Origin: Mya arenaria
Taxonomy: Eukaryota; Mollusca; Bivalvia; Myida; Myidae
NCBI RefSeq assembly: GCF_026914265.1
Contig: NC_069122.1
Location: 34,275,473-34,339,472, forward strand
Length of the DNA stretch: 64,000 bases
Direction: 5' to 3'
The stretch's first letter is position 1; every line of letters starts with the position of its first letter. A program made the translations under genes and the position numbers. Shown here one piece after another: positions 20,301-30,484 of the stretch. The notes under the pieces are model-generated. The model worked only from the letters and a program-made list of their open reading frames with translations, was not told the DNA's origin and ran no database searches.

Positions 20301-23300
20301 ATTCGATCCAACTCAGGCGGATATCAATGAAATATTGTTGACGTATATCACCTGCAAAATGGGAGATAATTTGATAATAGGGACGTATCTCAGATTCGTG
20401 CCTGGTCGAGGAGGGATGGTTTCATTATAATACCATTTATAAATGCAATGTCAAGGATAGCAACTCCACTAATCTCTGATCCATCACAAGCGAATATCAA
20501 TGAATGATTAATTGTTGACGGATATTACCTTCAACGGGGGAGAACATTAATATTAAACGTCGTCAAGGGTGGTAACTCGTTCCAACGGGCGTGACCTGTT
20601 TTAATGGAGATTATTTGAAACCACGATGTCAATGACAGCTGATACGTTTTAACCCCCTCAATCAGACTATGATAAAATCTCTTTAAAGTGACTCGCTCAT
20701 TTTTGTTTGGACCTAAAATCAGTTTTTTCCGGTTATGCATCTGAAAACACTTACTTTATCATTATTTCACCTTTTGATATAGAAAGTGCAGAAAAATTAC
20801 AGTTATAGCATAAAAAAGTATTTTGGTTAAAGTGGTGTTCCCACGCCGGTAAAGTCAATATATTTTTTTAGAAAATAGCCGGCTAGTCCATACGGCCACA
20901 GGGATTTTATCAGTTGGATATGTTTACCTGTTAAGGTTACATTGATAACATCACGTGATAATGTCAATCAACCAAGCACGCAACACCACAGCCGTAATTA
21001 ATTTTCAATCGCGATATAAACGCCAATGAAAATTGTGGTCTTCAACGACGATATTTGAGCAAACATCAACATTTGCTGAAGGGTTCCAGCTTTTGGTATT
21101 TGTGTTTTAACACTCCTTATGATTTGCCACACTTTATTTTGTAATTAAAAAATGCGTTTTACAAACCATGAGTGAGTCACTTTTAACGTTGTAATGATGA
21201 ATAATATATGTTGTCGAGGACGATAACCCGATCATTACTCGGCGGATGAAACTAAAAACAGAAAACTGATGATACGAAAGAATTGTAAAAGACAGTAATT
21301 TGTGTGCGTAATAGAAAAAGCGTTACACATACTGAAATATCGTTAACAAAGTCCAAAAAGTTTAGAAGCAGGAAAGATAAATATAACAGTTTAGAATTTG
21401 AAAAAGCTGGTTTAATTACAAATGTTTGCCACAAAGTCGGTAGCGCTGTTACATGTATGTTTGTCAACGCGGCAAAGAGTATATATACAGTGGAGGCAAA
21501 CACTCACTTTGAATTCGATGTCCGTGCACGGGATCATGCAGAGGGTCCTTCTATAGAGAGAACCTCGTTCTGGTCGGCGTCCAGGATCCCAAACCGGGGA
21601 GGACAGGGGCTACATCTGGGGACACCAATGGGACTGTGATTATACAGGCTGAACGCAAATATATGTGATTATCTGTGTGTGATGAGGTATGCTGGCTGAT
21701 TGATGTCATTGCGTGTTTACGCGTGGCGAAAATACGTTATAATAATGCGGCATATATTCGCCACCTGATAATAACACGTAAAAGTGATAATGTTTTCAAA
21801 CCATTCATAGCAAACCCTTATCATACTTCTGCTTGACATATCCCACGGTGACCCCCACATGTGCCTCTATGGCGATCACGTGAGCGCAGCAGTCCATGCA
21901 TGCGAACCAGCAGCTATCACGCATACAACGGAACTCGCGCTGCAGGCGGACAACTTCCTGTTAAAAGAGAATTAAAATATGTAAATAAATGTGTTAAACT
22001 GAATAACATCAATTGCCATACAGCATTTAACGTGTTCGTATTATAATTTATCCAAAGATGACTTGACAGAAAATACTCCATGACATATATCAGTTTTTGA
22101 CGCTCCGTCAATCCTAGAACGTGACCCAACTGGCGCACTTAACAATGTTACTGTTGTACGTACATCGCCACATGGTCATAATGGGTAACACAAGTCTACA
22201 TGAAGGGTTTCATCTTGGTCTTTATTCACAATTTTAGGCATTGCATCCTTGCAAATTGATCTATGTACAAGTTGTAACGAAAGTTGTTAGACGACACAAT
22301 TAGCATGCATATATGTGTTAACCTTGTATCATTTAGATAATAAATAGAGCTAGGAATCTATAACTCAACAAGAATGCCATACCATTCCCGAATTGTCCGT
22401 AATGTGCATCGTGAATGATCGGTTTGCCTGGCAATACTGTCGCTCACACGCCCCGGACTCTACAATGAATGAACATGTTTGTGATCAAAAGTTCAAACAT
22501 GTATTCCAAATAAATTACATCGTCGGATATCTGCGATGAAGTACTGCGCTATGCTTCGTTGTGTACTCGTCTATGAAGGCAAATAACAATGCAGGCTTAT
22601 TAAAGAGTATTCAATTTAGCATGCGAGTTCATTGGAAGAAGAGTTTTGCCCTGCCTCATGCATATTCACGAGATTTGGTCGGTAAATGTCCACACGGTAT
22701 TTATAAAGGAGTGTAACGGAAGAAAATACCGTGGTTGCCGACGATGTCCAATTAATCGCACATTGTGAGACTAAAAATATGCTACAAAGAAGTACAGACT
22801 TATTTGGAATTAGCGTGTTAATACGGCCAATCTGGGTTGCTCTCCGCTTAGGTAATAGTGGTGTGTAACCGTTACACGTGTATAACTTTCTCATTCGGAA
22901 CTCCTCGGCCATTTTATCGAAAACAACCTTTGTTTTCGATAAAAATGGCCGAGGAGCTCCGAATGTAAATTTCTGAATTATAAATTCATGCCTCCCAAAA
23001 TAGATAAAGTAGAATGTCATCAGCCATAAACCATGATAGACGAGTCATTCCATTACAATTCATGACTGCGTACTGGTGTGGTAATATATTCTTGCAGGCC
23101 TATAATGCAAGATGGCAATCAGGCTTGAGAAAATGTTGTGTTGTACCATTCTTATGGCCATATTGAATAATATTAGCTGTGAAGCACGTTGGCTTTCAGA
23201 CCTAGACAAATACATTACTACTTTGTATGTACCATTCGGAACACCTCGGCCATTTATGCCGGTACATCAGAAAAGTAGTCCGTAAGATTTAAAATGATAG

Positions 23301-25371
23301 CATTGATTAATTGTAGTGTTTTGGCGTGTATTTTGTATCAATAAGTTTAAATTGGTTGCGAATGAAGTATATTATTGTATACATAATTGAGTTTCCCAAG
23401 AGTGAAGCCATTAATAAGTTTAACTGCTAAAGTGAAATTACTACGCAGTCTTCTTGCAACGTAGTAAAGATTTCTGACATTGTGAACCGTACATATCCAT
23501 CCGAGGTTGTTTTCGATAGAAAATGGCCGTTGTGTTCCGAAAGGGTGTGGACCAGTAGTTGCAGTTGTTTCCGATTTATAGACACTATCTTGGACAAGCT
23601 TCAACGATAAACCTAGACGTAACCGAGCCACCGGGGTCAAATACTAGTTAGCTTTATTGTTTGACCATGTTTTGGGTACAGACCTTCCTTAGCAAAGTAC
23701 ACCTTTTGCCCCATGCTGTTCATCAGGTGGTACTTGTTCTGATCTTCCCAAGGAGTAAACACTGAAATATATTTTATAAGAAACAGTTAACTACTGCTAA
23801 AAGTATATGCACAATTTTTAACAAATATAAAATAAACCACTGCTAACTGGAGTCAATGCCTAAAGTATGTCAGTGTTTAAACCACTGCTAACTGGAGTCA
23901 ATGCCTAAAGTATGTCAGTGTTTAAACCACTGCTAACTGGAGTCAATGCCTAAAGTATGTCAGTGTTTTATGCGAAGTACGGCAGGTTAATAGCCGTAAA
24001 ACGACAAACTTATTTTGTATTGCGCCTTCCGTTCCTTTGTGGTGATTTGTGCTACTCACATCCCAGCATGTCAATCTGTTGTTTGACCAGTATTTGGTCA
24101 ATCTCCGTCAAGTACTCAAGCCCTGGGGGACACCCAGGCACTGAGGGTTTGGGCATCCATACTACCGGTGCCTGATTCCCGCCCGGAATCCCTGAAAATA
24201 CACATTGTTTATGCTATACGAAATACATTATCAATTCGACGTATATTCTATGCAGTAAATTAATACCAAGACCATCAGTAAGATGAACATGATAATTAAT
24301 TTCTGCTCCTTGTGAGGTTAATTGTTGTTTTTACGTTTTGTATATTTATTGATGTTCTAAAGCTTTAAGCACAATAAATACGACATTTATTTTCATTGAT
24401 TTATGTCGTTTTAGAGTTGAACAAAAGAATACTTGGTACTATGTATTGCAATAGTAAATACCAATCCAAGTGTAAAATATGTGTTAGTATCATCGATGGT
24501 TTATGTTTATGTCAGTCCTTGACAGATATGTCCCTTGTCGCTAATTTTCTATATCACGAATCGTACATATTATCGAGTATGTTGTAAGTGTTACCGGTAC
24601 GTGGAATGCTAAAACGCACATACATATTGGTTTCAGATAGTTGTCATTCGGAACACATTTATCAAACATTTGTTTGTGAAAATGAAAAGAATAGAAAACT
24701 GTAAGATCAATGACAAAATGTATGTTTGCCTCGAAACGTGTCGACCAATTAACCTGCTTTGAGGAAGTTATTGCAATTATAATTTTAAGATTATTTGAAA
24801 AAGTGAACAAAAAAACTCTAAGATGAGATGTGTTATTCATTTCTTTAATAAAACCTTCAGTATTGTACAGCAGGGCACTCAGACCTGCAATCTGATAGAC
24901 AGCACAGGGTATTAAAGATTAAGATCAAAACACAGAAGTTGTGTATTATACACGGATTGGGGCACTTATAGAAGGCTTAAACTAAGCGATTAAATATTTA
25001 CAATGACTACCCCGACAACCTTGAGTACCAATCTAACAAATACATTAACAGAAAGAGCAATACCAATCAAATACTCTTTGCTACAAGCAACTACTAGGCA
25101 GAAGTATTTTTCGTTCTACCGTCTCCAAGTACAGTAAACTATTAATTTCTTGAGATGAATGTGCAAACAAAAGTTCGAAGAATTACCTAGTGTGTATTTT
25201 ATTGTAGTGAGAGCAGGTTAAGGGACATTTATAAATAGGTTTGTAGGTCTTTCATTCGTATTTGCTAGAAATAGTAGTATACTTAAGTTAACGAGCCTCG
25301 TATATAGGCCAATCAATAAGATGTATTCCATAGCTGGTACAACGCATACCTGTTGAGTCGGTAGTTGACAT
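17094..25371 (-). CDS. Phospholipid scramblase (PLSCR family)
   Basis: Nine coding exons on the minus strand: 25350-25371 (from the ATG), 24060-24191, 23684-23761, 22383-22459, 21827-21957, 21508-21615, 20086-20188, 18484-18542, 17094-17141. All have GT-AG borders and matching phases, and the product is about 252 residues. It carries the family landmarks: CPPGLEYLTEIDQILVKQQ near residue 28, NKYHLMNSMGQKVYFAKE, a Cys-rich stretch (FRCMRDSCWFACMDCC), VGYVKQKCSPCPPRFGI, DADQNEVLSIEGP, ADNFGISFPMDLDVKMKA, and the C-terminal helix GTCFLIDFMYFE. Scramblases bind calcium and move phospholipids between leaflets. The calcium loop here starts Q where human PLSCR1 has D. Exon 6 is one base short: a CCC run at 21543-21545 (plus-strand GGG) would need one more base, so the frame breaks there. 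That may be an assembly error, since everything else is intact. The first exon may be joined to the upstream B-box exon; see the findings. Confidence 0.93.
17221..17366. repeat. (GA)n microsatellite
   Basis: Long GA tract with a few ATGGAGA interruptions, ending in a G-run and (TA)n. It lies in the last intron of the scramblase gene. Frames through it only encode Arg-Glu or Ser-Leu repeats. Confidence 0.95.
17734..18224 (+). mobile_element. TTAA-ended element with internal tRNA-like promoter
   Basis: A 491-bp element with inverted ends TTAAAGGGGCTGTCTCACG at the left and TTAAAGGGACTGTGTCACAG as the reverse complement of the right. TTAA at both borders sits inside a host element, as expected for TTAA target duplication. 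The middle holds a tRNA-like sequence with A and B boxes at about 18027-18090. Terminal inverted repeats together with a pol III promoter make it a hybrid between MITE and SINE architecture. Confidence 0.8.
18024..18094 (+). other. tRNA-like sequence (pol III A and B boxes), not a functional tRNA
   Basis: A-box-like TAGCTCAGTGAGTA and B box GGGTTCGAACCC, the latter a perfect T-arm. The presumed acceptor strands (GCCTTTG and CTCCGAC) do not pair. The anticodon stem is weak with an eight-base loop. It is therefore read as the promoter part of the surrounding element rather than as a tRNA gene. Confidence 0.75.
18656..18904. mobile_element. Inverted-repeat element (CAATTTCTCGAA ends)
   Basis: A 249-bp non-coding element with ends CAATTTCTCGAACTTCTGAA and, as the reverse complement of the right, CAATTTCTCGAAACTTCTTA. 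It lies in scramblase intron 7. Confidence 0.75.
19045..19309. mobile_element. GC-rich MITE, family 2, copy 3
   Basis: A 265-bp member with ends TGCACCAGTCAATTGTAACC and ACAATTTACTGGTTCA and the GC-rich core CCAGGTCCGGGGGTATACC. The open frame through it (19019-19354) is only a by-product of its GC content. Confidence 0.85.
19325..19600 (+). repeat. Dispersed repeat (TCACGTGACCTG family)
   Basis: Matches 26700-27125 in words such as CACACGTGCTATGCGACGG, ATGTCAACTGGTCAAAACCG, AGGAAATTGCCCATGATGGG and ACATGGGAAGTTCACG. It is not coding. Confidence 0.65.
20184..20530. repeat. Tandem duplication of an intron-exon border
   Basis: Two copies of about 165 bases, starting ATCACCTGCAAAATGGGAGA at 20184 and again at 20350. 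The unit includes the splice acceptor and first bases of scramblase exon 7, so a second, decoy acceptor lies upstream of the real one. The copies diverge by scattered changes. Confidence 0.7.
20682..21186. mobile_element. TTAA-ended MITE, family 4
   Basis: A 505-bp element with inverted ends TTTAAAGTGACTCGCTCAT at the left and TTAAAAGTGACTCACTCATG as the reverse complement of the right. It lies in scramblase intron 6 and is not coding. Confidence 0.75.
22892..22965. repeat. Perfect-type hairpin (CATTCGGA arms)
   Basis: Arms CATTCGGAACTCCTCGGCC and GGCCGAGGAGCTCCGAATG, continuing ATTTTATCGAAAACAA and its complement, meet with almost no loop. Single-arm relatives occur at 23227-23255 and about 23498-23540, so this is part of a dispersed family in scramblase intron 3. 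Confidence 0.75.
23834..23968. repeat. 45-bp tandem repeat, three copies
   Basis: Three identical or nearly identical 45-bp units (AAACCACTGCTAACTGGAGT...) at 23834, 23879 and 23924, in scramblase intron 2. The near-identity points to a recent origin. Confidence 0.95.
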
Positions 25372-25427
25372 CGTTTTCCTCAGGGAACCCCTTTGTGCTG
25401 TTAGTGCAGGTTTGTCAAGGTAGCTTT
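25350..25427 (-). CDS. Linker exon shared by the TRIM-like copy A and the scramblase
   Basis: A 78-bp phase-1/phase-1 exon between acceptor AAAACAG and donor GTATGCG. It is open throughout: ESYLDKPALTAQRGSLRKT followed by MSTTDSTG. The last 32 bases match the linker exon of TRIM copy C at about 25 positions, including the internal ATG, and the translations align as TAQRGSLRKTMSTTDSTG and TVQGDGNRKTMATAECTG. In the TRIM-NHL genes this exon sits between the coiled-coil exon and the NHL exon; here the next exon is scramblase exon 2. It can either start the scramblase at its ATG (25369-25371) or be read through from the B-box exon. Confidence 0.8.
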
Positions 25428-25645
25428 CTGTTTTAAATACAGAACACAATTTACACGTTTTAGAATTTTTTTATCAAATCAATTATAAAATGTGTTGGTT
25501 GCATTCTTTGCAAATCGTTTTTTTTTAATTTCAGTATTTTTCTTTAATTGATAGTGTTGAATTTTGAAACACTCCACATGTATGCATTGACGTATTTAAG
25601 GTGTGTTCAAAGTTTTAACTTTTACTTTTAATACATCATACATAC

Positions 25646-26546
25646 CTAATGCTGTTCTATCTTCAGTATGTATCGTCTTTAATGTCCCAATGCCAGTCCC
25701 AGATGCAATCAGACGTTCTGTGACTGGATCCGTTATGAATTCGTAGTGGTGAATGACATTGTTCTTGTTTATGTTAGCAAAGTCATTCTGCAGACACTCT
25801 AATTTCTTCTTGGCTTTTTTGGTCGCTATGAACGACTGGATCGTGTTGATATTCTGTGCTTCAAGTGTGTCATTTATTTCTTCAAGCTTGGACTTAAGGT
25901 GTGTATATTTCAGTTTTAGAGCCCCTAGTTGTTTTTCATCTACATTTTTCATCTTTTCTATTAACGTTAACAGTGCTTGTTCTCTCTCATCAAAATACTT
26001 GTTAACTTCATCTCGATATTTTCTCAGCTTGTACACTTCATTCTCACCAAGCTTTGCTACAACGTCAACGTCCTTCTCCACATCAGACGCGCGTAAATTA
26101 ATTTCTTCAAATAACCTGGCAATTGCTTTTGTAATATTTCCATACTCTTTGCCATCTTTGAATGCCTGAGATATATCTGATATGACATCAGCATGACACG
26201 ACCGATGATCCTGCACTGCACAGTGTCCACAAATCAGGGTCTGGTGGTTGGGGCAGAAGTATTTGATAATCTCTTTGGGATGTATAACACAAGGCTCTGT
26301 GCATTCAACTTCATCTTCTTGGTCTATGATAGATGTAGGCATTGTGGACTTGTCAAGAAGGATATGGGATTTAGAAATCTTCTGTTTTCTATGGACACTT
26401 GCGCATTTAGAGCAGAAAAACTCATTGCAGACGGTACAATATGCCTCAGCAGGGAGGGTTTCGCCTTCACAGGGCTGGCAGTAGGCTGTTTTCTCTGTTT
26501 TCTCTGCATTTGGCCGTGATTGTAGTTTTTTCCCCGGAACCTCCAT
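25646..26546 (-). CDS. B-box/coiled-coil exon of TRIM-like copy A (no RING)
   Basis: One large exon of 300 codons plus one base, starting at the ATG after acceptor ACTTTAG (26558-26564) and ending at donor GTATGTATG. Residues about 22-60 form a B-box 1 zinc finger (CQPC, CTVC, CSKC, H, H). Residues about 87-122 form B-box 2 (CVIH, CPNH, CGHC, HRSCH). Residues about 140-270 are heptad-rich coiled coil. There is no RING finger, so direct E3 ligase activity is not expected. TRIM-like proteins of this make-up usually act as oligomeric scaffolds. No NHL exon follows on the same strand. The next exon with a matching phase is the linker at 25350-25427, which leads into the scramblase. If the donor is not used, translation stops at 25596. 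The exon is intact. Confidence 0.9.
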
Positions 26547-26699
26547 AGTCCGGTAATCTAAAGTTAGGAAAATGTAATATACTTTCTTATCGCTTGTCTT
26601 TGACAATCTGAAGTCCGTTTGTCAAACAATACAAGCATACAATACATTGTATGTATCCAGAAAGAGTATGATCCTGATAATATATAAATATTGTATTAT

Positions 26700-27125
26700 A
26701 TAAGTATTAACCCGAATGTTGACAATATGTACTGTCACACTGGAAGCCATGCAATATTTATTTTATTATACCGAACACAGTTACTTTTATATACATATTT
26801 AAAGATTGTTTACCATTACACAACCTTCAAGTGTAATCAATTTATTCTGTAATTATTGTTTGTTTACATTAGCTGTCATTTTGTTGCAAATGTCGCTTAG
26901 AAATAATGCAAACACCGGTTGTACCCATATTTACAACACATTTTAATAAGCGCTTACCACTTCAGACTTTGGAAACCAAAAAAATGCTATTTTAAGACAC
27001 GCGTGCTATGTGACAGTAATAATGTCAACCGGTCAAAACGGTACTGTCAGTGTGGCAGTAAGAAATTGCCCATGATGGGTATATGAGAAATTAACATGGG
27101 CAGGTCACGTGAGGTAAAATAATAT
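26700..27125 (+). repeat. Dispersed repeat (TCACGTGACCTG family)
   Basis: Related to 8120-9035 (opposite sense) and 19325-19600. It contains TGACAATATGTACTGTCACA, AAACGGTACTGTCAGTGTGG and TGGGCAGGTCACGTGAGG. It lies in the 5' UTR intron of TRIM copy A. Confidence 0.65.
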
Positions 27126-27774
27126 AAAATATTTAACAATTGAAAGGATGAAATAGTGCATGAATATAGCGGGAAAAAATCAAAAACACGCGAATTGGCT
27201 CATTTTCAAGATTAAAATAAAACACGCGTTCACTTGTAGTCCCATACATTATCGTATACTGTGCGATACATATATCGTGCACCGTCTTTGGTGGAAGGAA
27301 CAGACACATGCAGATGTAGATTTACCTTGTTATAAATATTGTGCGAGTTAGAACGCAATTATTTTATATGCACGCTTGTTATTTAAGGTCGCCCTTGACA
27401 ACACGGTACAAAACATTTACCTGTCCCACTGCTCTCTTGACCGTTCCTGTTGTGGGGGCAGTAACTATTTCATAATGTTGTGTTATAGATTTCAAGATTA
27501 TAATCTTATAGTTTTAATTTGTACTTAGTATAATATGTTAGCTCAAACAGTTAAAAACATAAACAATTTTACTTCAGATGTCATGTCATTGACGTAATCC
27601 AAAATCGAAACTAGAAAAAAATGTCTAAAAACAGTATATAGGTAATATCCCAGCTTTTAAACACTGATTACGTGACATGTAAATGATACAACACATACTC
27701 AGAAAACATGATTTTAATTGTATATAGAATAAATGAAATATAATTAAATGTTGTTATTAAAACTAAGTTCTTAC

Positions 27775-27842
27775 CTTTACTCCAAGATTAATTATAAAGA
27801 AGAAGTAATCAATAAATATCACATAGGGAGATAAACATAAGC
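27775..27842 (-). other. Putative non-coding first exon of TRIM copy A
   Basis: The minus strand reads GTTTATCTCCCTATGTGATA and ends CTTGGAGTAAAG at donor GTAAGAAC. The same block, ending at a splice-donor-like site, recurs about 1 kb upstream of the other B-box exons (44177, 53906, 54761, 58519). This places the transcription start upstream of here. The upper boundary is not determined. Confidence 0.6.
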
Positions 27843-27849
27843 AAAAACT

Positions 27850-28687
27850 GACGGAATTCCGTTCGGGCCATAGGCCTGTAAATGTATTGATCTGAAGCCC
27901 GATACTCGATAAAACAATGATGAAAACACAAAACACGAAACTACGAAAACGAAGGCGCTGTTATACGATAAAGATTACGCTACAATTCGATAACCAAAAC
28001 GCAAATATATGACAGTACGATGATAATAATGCGATAAATTTGTCGCGATCTCACCATCGTTATGTCGTAATATCGCTTTTTTGTTATCGTAGTATCATAC
28101 TGTCCTACTGTTATCGTACAGACGCGTCATCATTATCCTCCTGTCTAATATCATCATCGTCCGGCCGCATTATCACCATCGTACTATCGTGTAATCATCG
28201 CCGAACTATCGCCTTCCGGCGGGCATGCGCATAGAATAATTACCCTCCATGTGACAAAAAGTCGCATTTAGAGTCTGAAAATAAACATTAATTCGGATGC
28301 ATTTATCCGTATAACTTTGTATTAGTTATATAATACGGGAATAGTAATGCAACAGGACGATAACGATAGCGCGACAGTACGATGATGATATTAAATCGAT
28401 AAAGTTAACGCTAGAGTGCGATACTACGATATGGAAAACGCGATATCTGGATATCATGATAGAGGAAACGCGACAGTTCGACGGTGAAAACATTATAGTA
28501 TGATGTAGTTTTTTCATCGTACTGTCATATTATCGCGTTTTTGTTATCGTTGTGTCGCGTTAGCATGATGCTGCTGTCACGTTTTCGTAATTGAAGTTTC
28601 GTGATTTCGCGTTTTCAATATCGTACTTTCGATTATCTGCTTTTAGATCAAAACATCCACAGGCGATGGTTCTAACGGAATTCCGTA
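27850..28687. mobile_element. Foldback element with CG-rich degenerate arms
   Basis: An 838-bp inverted-repeat element bounded on both sides by ACGGAATTCCGT. The left arm and the reverse complement of the right arm align over about 190 bases (CCAT.GCCTGT..ATGT.TTGATCT, then GACAGTACGATGA). Inside, short words of the type TACGATA, ATCGCG and CGATAA recur in both senses, so many secondary hairpins are possible. It has a higher density of CG than its surroundings and no coding capacity. Class unknown; the foldback type is inferred from the structure. Confidence 0.75.
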
Positions 28688-29199
28688 GAAACTTGGTCAG
28701 GACTGAAGTCTTCCTCTCGATAATAACAATTCGTTTGTGTCTGAAGTAACTAGCAAGGGACGCACTTTAAATGGGAACAAATGAGGCGTATGGAATGTTA
28801 TCTTTCAGGTTTGTTTTTAATGTTTCAATATTTGTAAACATTGGTTGTATTTATCGTAAACTTTAATTTTTCGATCGATCTAATACTTGAACTTAATTTT
28901 TCAGTGTATTGATCTTAGATAAGATGGAGTCGAGGTGACAGTCTATGTCTTTAGTGATGTTACTATTTTGTTACGAATATTGAACTGATCAGAACAAGAG
29001 TGAAAAAGATGAAAATTTCTGAATTGTTTTGTTGATAAACTTAAAGATAAGTGTTTCATTTACATTTAACTTTCGCAGACAGTTTTCCGTAACTTTTGTT
29101 GTTGAAAGCAATGTTTAACTCTGTGAAATCGTGCGTTAAGTTCAAGTCCGAGTTTTCTCCCTTTTTCAATTATTTCTCTGACGTCAAACAGGCCGATTA
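28688..29199. other. Spacer, no gene recognised
   Basis: AT-rich spacer. No domain-bearing open frame and no clear repeat border was seen. Confidence 0.5.
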
Positions 29200-30484
29200 T
29201 TAGCAATATTTTTTATTAAAGATCTTATAGAAAATATAAAATCTGACCTGCTTTGCATAACCTCCCTGGAAGACATTAAACTGTTTCTCATATTGGTATC
29301 GACATGGTACTATTCGCAAAACCATATGAAAGTTTAAAAGTAATGTTGGAAAATGTTGAAACATATTGTAATACATGTGGGTTAAAAATAAATGTAGGCA
29401 AAACTAACGCAATGATATTTGAAAACGAAAAAAAATCAACGCACATTAATCTATCAATTTGTAATGCACCAATTGAAGTTGTTCATTCATTTAAGTATCT
29501 TGGTATACATTTATTAAATAAAAATTAACAAAAAAATTGTTCTGAGATATGGGGATATCGTCCAGCTACGGATTGCGAATTAATACACACTAGATTTCTA
29601 CGAAGTATGCTCGGTATAAAATAATCTACTAATCCAATAGCCCTTTACGGACAACTGGGGAGAGCCCATTTTTATCGTATAACATGATAAACTACTGGAT
29701 TTTTTTTATCTTTAAAAGAATCTTCGATAGTAAAAGAGGTGTACAATACGCTTTAAAAACGATGATATCAACAATTAAAAGTTGATCCCTCAAGTAAAAC
29801 TTATCCTAAATGAACATGGTTTAAGTTACGTATGGCTAGAGGACGAAATTTATAACTATCGTATTGAGTTGACCCGAAAATGAATGTTTGATAGTTACTA
29901 CCAAAAATGGTACTCTGAAGTTAACAACACCTTAAAATAACCAGTTATGCTCTATACAAACATACATTCGAAAAATAAATTATCTTGACACCATAACTGG
30001 AAAACATTAAAAATATACTTTAGCGAAGTTTTGAACATCATCACACCAATTGGCTATTGAAACTGGGAGATATACACCCCGCCCCCCTCCAATGAAAGAT
30101 TTTGTAAATCCTGCAAAATGATGTTAATCTAATTGGAATACCACTTTCTTCTCGTGTGCCCAAAATACAAAGAACTAATGAATAAATTACTTTTGCCATT
30201 GGCCAACAATAAACGAATTTAACATTCTTATGAGCTCAAAATCAAAGAAAACTATTTACAATATTTCAAAATTCTGATATTTTGCAAATAAAATTAGAAT
30301 AATTATAATAAAAACTTCTTTCAAATGATTAAACCTTGAAACCACTTTTGTATAACACCGTTGACACTGTATGCTCTTGAAAATGTCTTGATACTGTTCT
30401 ACTCTTCCCATTTGATTGAATCATTTTGTTTATTCCATAAACATTGCATTGTTTTATGCAATAAACTATGAAACTGAAACTGAA
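29200..30484 (+). mobile_element. Decayed LINE fragment
   Basis: The end of a reverse transcriptase palm and thumb is visible at 29290-29528 (MVLFAKPYESLKVMLENVET, CGLKINVGKTNAM, VVHSFKYLGIHL). A degraded C-terminal Cys/His region follows (RFCKSCKM, FLLVCPKYKELM, about 30095-30190). The copy has many stops and shifts and no endonuclease. It ends in AATAAACTATGAAACTGAAA, a LINE-like tail. The family differs from the other two LINEs in the window. Confidence 0.75.

Noticed and set aside
21262-21290. Second hammerhead core (CTGATGA...GAAA)
   Set aside because: Only three bases lie between the core parts and no stem II, stem I or stem III can form.
21252-21503. Hydrophobic minus-strand open frame (83 codons)
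   Set aside because: It lies in scramblase intron 6 directly after the exon 6 donor, with no homology recognised.
23834-23968. CRISPR-like array
   Set aside because: Units are contiguous without spacers, and the genome is clearly eukaryotic.
25596-25645. Extension of the copy A B-box protein to the stop at 25596
   Set aside because: The frame passes a strong phase-1 donor conserved in position with copy C; used only if splicing fails.
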